This document shows, one piece after another, positions 21,405-22,903 of a stretch of 22,903 nt of DNA (the first letter of the stretch is position 1; every line of letters starts with the position of its first letter). Location: assembly GCA_002422985.1 (NCBI GenBank), contig DITZ01000082.1, positions 40,679 through 63,581 of the forward strand, given 5' to 3'. The notes under the pieces are model-generated. The model did no database searches, was not told the DNA's origin, and saw only the letters and a list, made by a program, of their open reading frames with translations. Both the position numbers and the translations under genes were made by a program. The stretch is from Sphingomonadales bacterium UBA6171 (GTDB lineage: Bacteria > Pseudomonadota > Alphaproteobacteria > Sphingomonadales > Sphingomonadaceae).

Positions 21405-22169
21405 ATGCGCCTGCTGGCGCTGATCCTCCCGCTGCTGCTGGCGCTGCCGGCCGCAGCGCAGACCTTCCCGCCGCTGTCGGGCCGGGTGGTGGATGCCGCC
21501 AACATCCTGACGCCGGAGGCGGAGGCCAGCATCACCGCGCGTTCCGAGGCGCTGGAAAAAGCCACCGGCACCCAGGCGATCGTCGCCACCATCCCCAGCC
21601 TCCAGGGCTATCCGATCGAGGATTATGGCTACAAGCTGGGCCGGCACTGGGGCATCGGCCAGAAAGACACCAATAACGGCGTCATCCTGCTGGTCGCGCC
21701 GAACGACCGCAAGGTGCGCGTGGAGGTCGGCTATGGACTGGAGCCGGTGCTGACCGACGCGCTCTCCTCCGTGATTATCCAGACCCGCCTGCTGCCCAAA
21801 TTCCGCGCCGGAGACATGTCCGGCGGCGTCGCCGATGGCTATGCCGCGATTGCCGATCAGCTGGAACTGCCCGCCGATCAGGCGGCAGAAAATGTCCGCA
21901 AGGCGGCCGAAACCGGCGGTGATGCGGGCGGCATACCGCTGGGTGCCGTCTTCTTTCTGCTCTTCTTCCTGTTCTGGATCTTCCTCGCCTTCCGCTCCGC
22001 CCGGCGTGGCCGGCGCCGCGGCCGGCGCGGGGTCGGCCCGGTCGTCATCTGGGGGCCCGGCCTTGGCGGCGGCTGGGGCGGCGGCGGTGGTGGCTGGGGT
22101 GGCGGCGGCGGCGGATTCGGCGGCGGTGGCGGCGGCTTTGGCGGCGGCGGCGCAAGCGGCGGATGGTGA
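21405..22169 (+). CDS. TPM-domain membrane protein (YgcG-like) with Gly-rich tail
   Basis: A 254-residue protein: signal peptide (MRLLALILPLLLALPAAAQ), a TPM domain (about residues 25-165) with GRVVDAANILTPEAEASI, the conserved GIGQKDTNNGVILLVAPNDRKVRVEVGYGLE and ILPKFRAGDMSGGVADG-type segments, then one membrane helix (VFFLLFFLFWIFLAF, about 186-200), an Arg-rich cytoplasmic stretch (RRGRRRGRRG), and a tail of Gly runs broken by Trp and Phe. TPM domains are exported and were named as phosphatase-like, but activity is generally unproven. The Gly-rich C-terminus is common in this family. GAGGG is the ribosome-binding site. The stop overlaps the next start. Confidence 0.9.
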   Translation: MRLLALILPLLLALPAAAQTFPPLSGRVVDAANILTPEAEASITARSEALEKATGTQAIVATIPSLQGYPIEDYGYKLGRHWGIGQKDTNNGVILLVAPNDRKVRVEVGYGLEPVLTDALSSVIIQTRLLPKFRAGDMSGGVADGYAAIADQLELPADQAAENVRKAAETGGDAGGIPLGAVFFLLFFLFWIFLAFRSARRGRRRGRRGVGPVVIWGPGLGGGWGGGGGGWGGGGGGFGGGGGGFGGGGASGGW

Positions 22170-22867
22170 TGCACATCAGCGCCGACGACCAGGCCCGCAT
22201 TACGGCGGCCATCCGACTGGCGGAGGCCCGCACCAGCGGCGAAATCCTCTGCACGCTCTCCACCGAACGGCATCGCTATGTCGAATGGGTGCTGGCGCTG
22301 GCGGCCTTCGTCGCCTTCACCCTGCCGGCCATCCTCACCATCGCCGGCTTCGGCCCCACCCGCTGGGTCGAGCTTCTCGGACCCACCAGCTGGGCCGGGC
22401 TCCCCGGCCTGTGGCAAAGCGGCCCGCTGACCGACGCGCAGACCATCGAACTTTATGTCGCCGCCCAGGCGCTCACCCTCATCCTCACCACGCTCGCGCT
22501 CTGGTGGTCGCCGGTGGCGCAGCGCTTCGCCCCGCTCTCGATCCGGCAGGAACGGGTGCATGAAATCGCGCTCAAGCAATTCCTGGCGCGCGGCGTGCAC
22601 CGCACCTCGCACCGCACCGGCGTGCTCATCCATGTCTCGGCCGAAGATCATGTGGTGGAGGTGATCGCAGACCAGAGCATCTTCTCCCGCGTACCGCCCG
22701 ACATCTGGGGCGATACCGCCCAGGCCCTGCTGGCCGGCATGGCCGCCAATCAACCCGCCCAGGGCTTCATCGACGCCATCGCCCGCGCCGGCGACATTCT
22801 TGCCGCCCACTTCCCCCCCGCCCCGCAGAATGACGACGAACTGCCAAACCAGCTGCTGATCCTGTGA
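22163..22867 (+). CDS. Second TPM-domain protein, with two membrane helices inside the domain
   Basis: A 234-residue protein. Its N-terminus, ISADDQARITAAIRLAEARTSGEILCTL, is the beginning of a TPM fold. It is then interrupted by two membrane helices (about residues 42-62 and 102-118, joined by a Trp- and Pro-rich loop). The domain resumes with RVHEIALKQFLARGVHRTSHRTGVLIHVSAEDHVVEVIADQSI and ends with a helical stretch and NQLLIL. There is no signal peptide, so the N-terminus is probably cytosolic. It is translated from an ATG at 22163 (MVMH), overlapping the previous gene by 7 bp; an ATG at 22169 (TGATG) is an equally plausible start. Coupling to the first TPM gene is likely. Function is unknown; the two TPM proteins may work as a pair with LemA. 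Confidence 0.88.
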   Translation: MVMHISADDQARITAAIRLAEARTSGEILCTLSTERHRYVEWVLALAAFVAFTLPAILTIAGFGPTRWVELLGPTSWAGLPGLWQSGPLTDAQTIELYVAAQALTLILTTLALWWSPVAQRFAPLSIRQERVHEIALKQFLARGVHRTSHRTGVLIHVSAEDHVVEVIADQSIFSRVPPDIWGDTAQALLAGMAANQPAQGFIDAIARAGDILAAHFPPAPQNDDELPNQLLIL

Positions 22868-22879
22868 ATCCGCGCGGGC

Positions 22880-22894
22880 GCTGACCCCACCCCC
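22880..22894 (+). repeat. Second copy of the TGACCCCACC intergenic motif
   Basis: GCTGACCCCACCCCC here is identical over 15 bases to 13195-13209. Both copies come shortly after a gene's stop codon. The window ends 9 bases later, so it is not clear how far the repeat goes. Confidence 0.4.
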
Positions 22895-22903
22895 GGCCCC
22901 TCC

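Noticed and set aside
22060..22165. GGC-rich short tandem repeats that could look like a repeat array
   Set aside because: They are codons of the Gly-rich tail of the first TPM protein; unit lengths vary and there are no spacers, so it is not a CRISPR or a separate element.

Overview
The window reads as chromosomal DNA of a GC-rich alphaproteobacterium, most likely a member of Sphingomonadales. The evidence is the strong G/C third-position bias, two proteins with the PEPxxWA form of the PEP-CTERM sorting signal followed by an arginine cluster, a small exported protein of a type I recall mainly from sphingomonads, and a MaeB-type malic enzyme fused to a phosphotransacetylase domain. I see no tRNA, rRNA, CRISPR array, insertion sequence or prophage gene. 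Most of the window is core genome.

Layout. (1) Positions 1-1211, minus: the 5' two thirds of ilvB (acetolactate synthase large subunit), cut by the window edge, with a clear promoter at 1251-1279. (2) 1429-3737, minus: two exported PEP-CTERM proteins, a GDSL/SGNH hydrolase and a choice-of-anchor A protein, each with its own start and terminator-like hairpin. They sit between ilvB and miaA. (3) 3846-8255: miaA (minus), serB (plus) and mutS (minus), tightly packed. miaA and serB begin head-to-head on the same CATG, and serB and mutS overlap tail-to-tail by 31 bp. (4) 8306-13141, plus: maeB, an alpha/beta hydrolase, a twin-arginine-exported PLP aminotransferase, and a small exported protein of unknown function. 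(5) 13213-19400 or 19472, minus: tamA-tamB, the outer-membrane translocation and assembly module, with a TGATG junction. (6) 19523-20652: a cyclophilin (plus) and mscL (minus), separated by about 260 bp full of inverted repeats and ending in an intrinsic terminator that overlaps the mscL stop codon. (7) 20800-22867, plus: lemA followed by two TPM-domain proteins, a compact envelope operon.

How the genes relate. ilvB and serB are amino-acid biosynthesis genes, miaA and mutS handle tRNA modification and mismatch repair, and maeB links malate and acetyl-phosphate metabolism. tamAB, mscL, lemA-TPM-TPM and the PEP-CTERM pair are all envelope functions. I found no clear new multi-gene defence or mobile system. 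The most unusual points are the shared start palindrome of miaA and serB, the structured intergenic region at 19970-20238, the Tat-exported aminotransferase, the PEP-CTERM pair placed between miaA and ilvB, and the roughly 17-residue repeat in the choice-of-anchor A protein.
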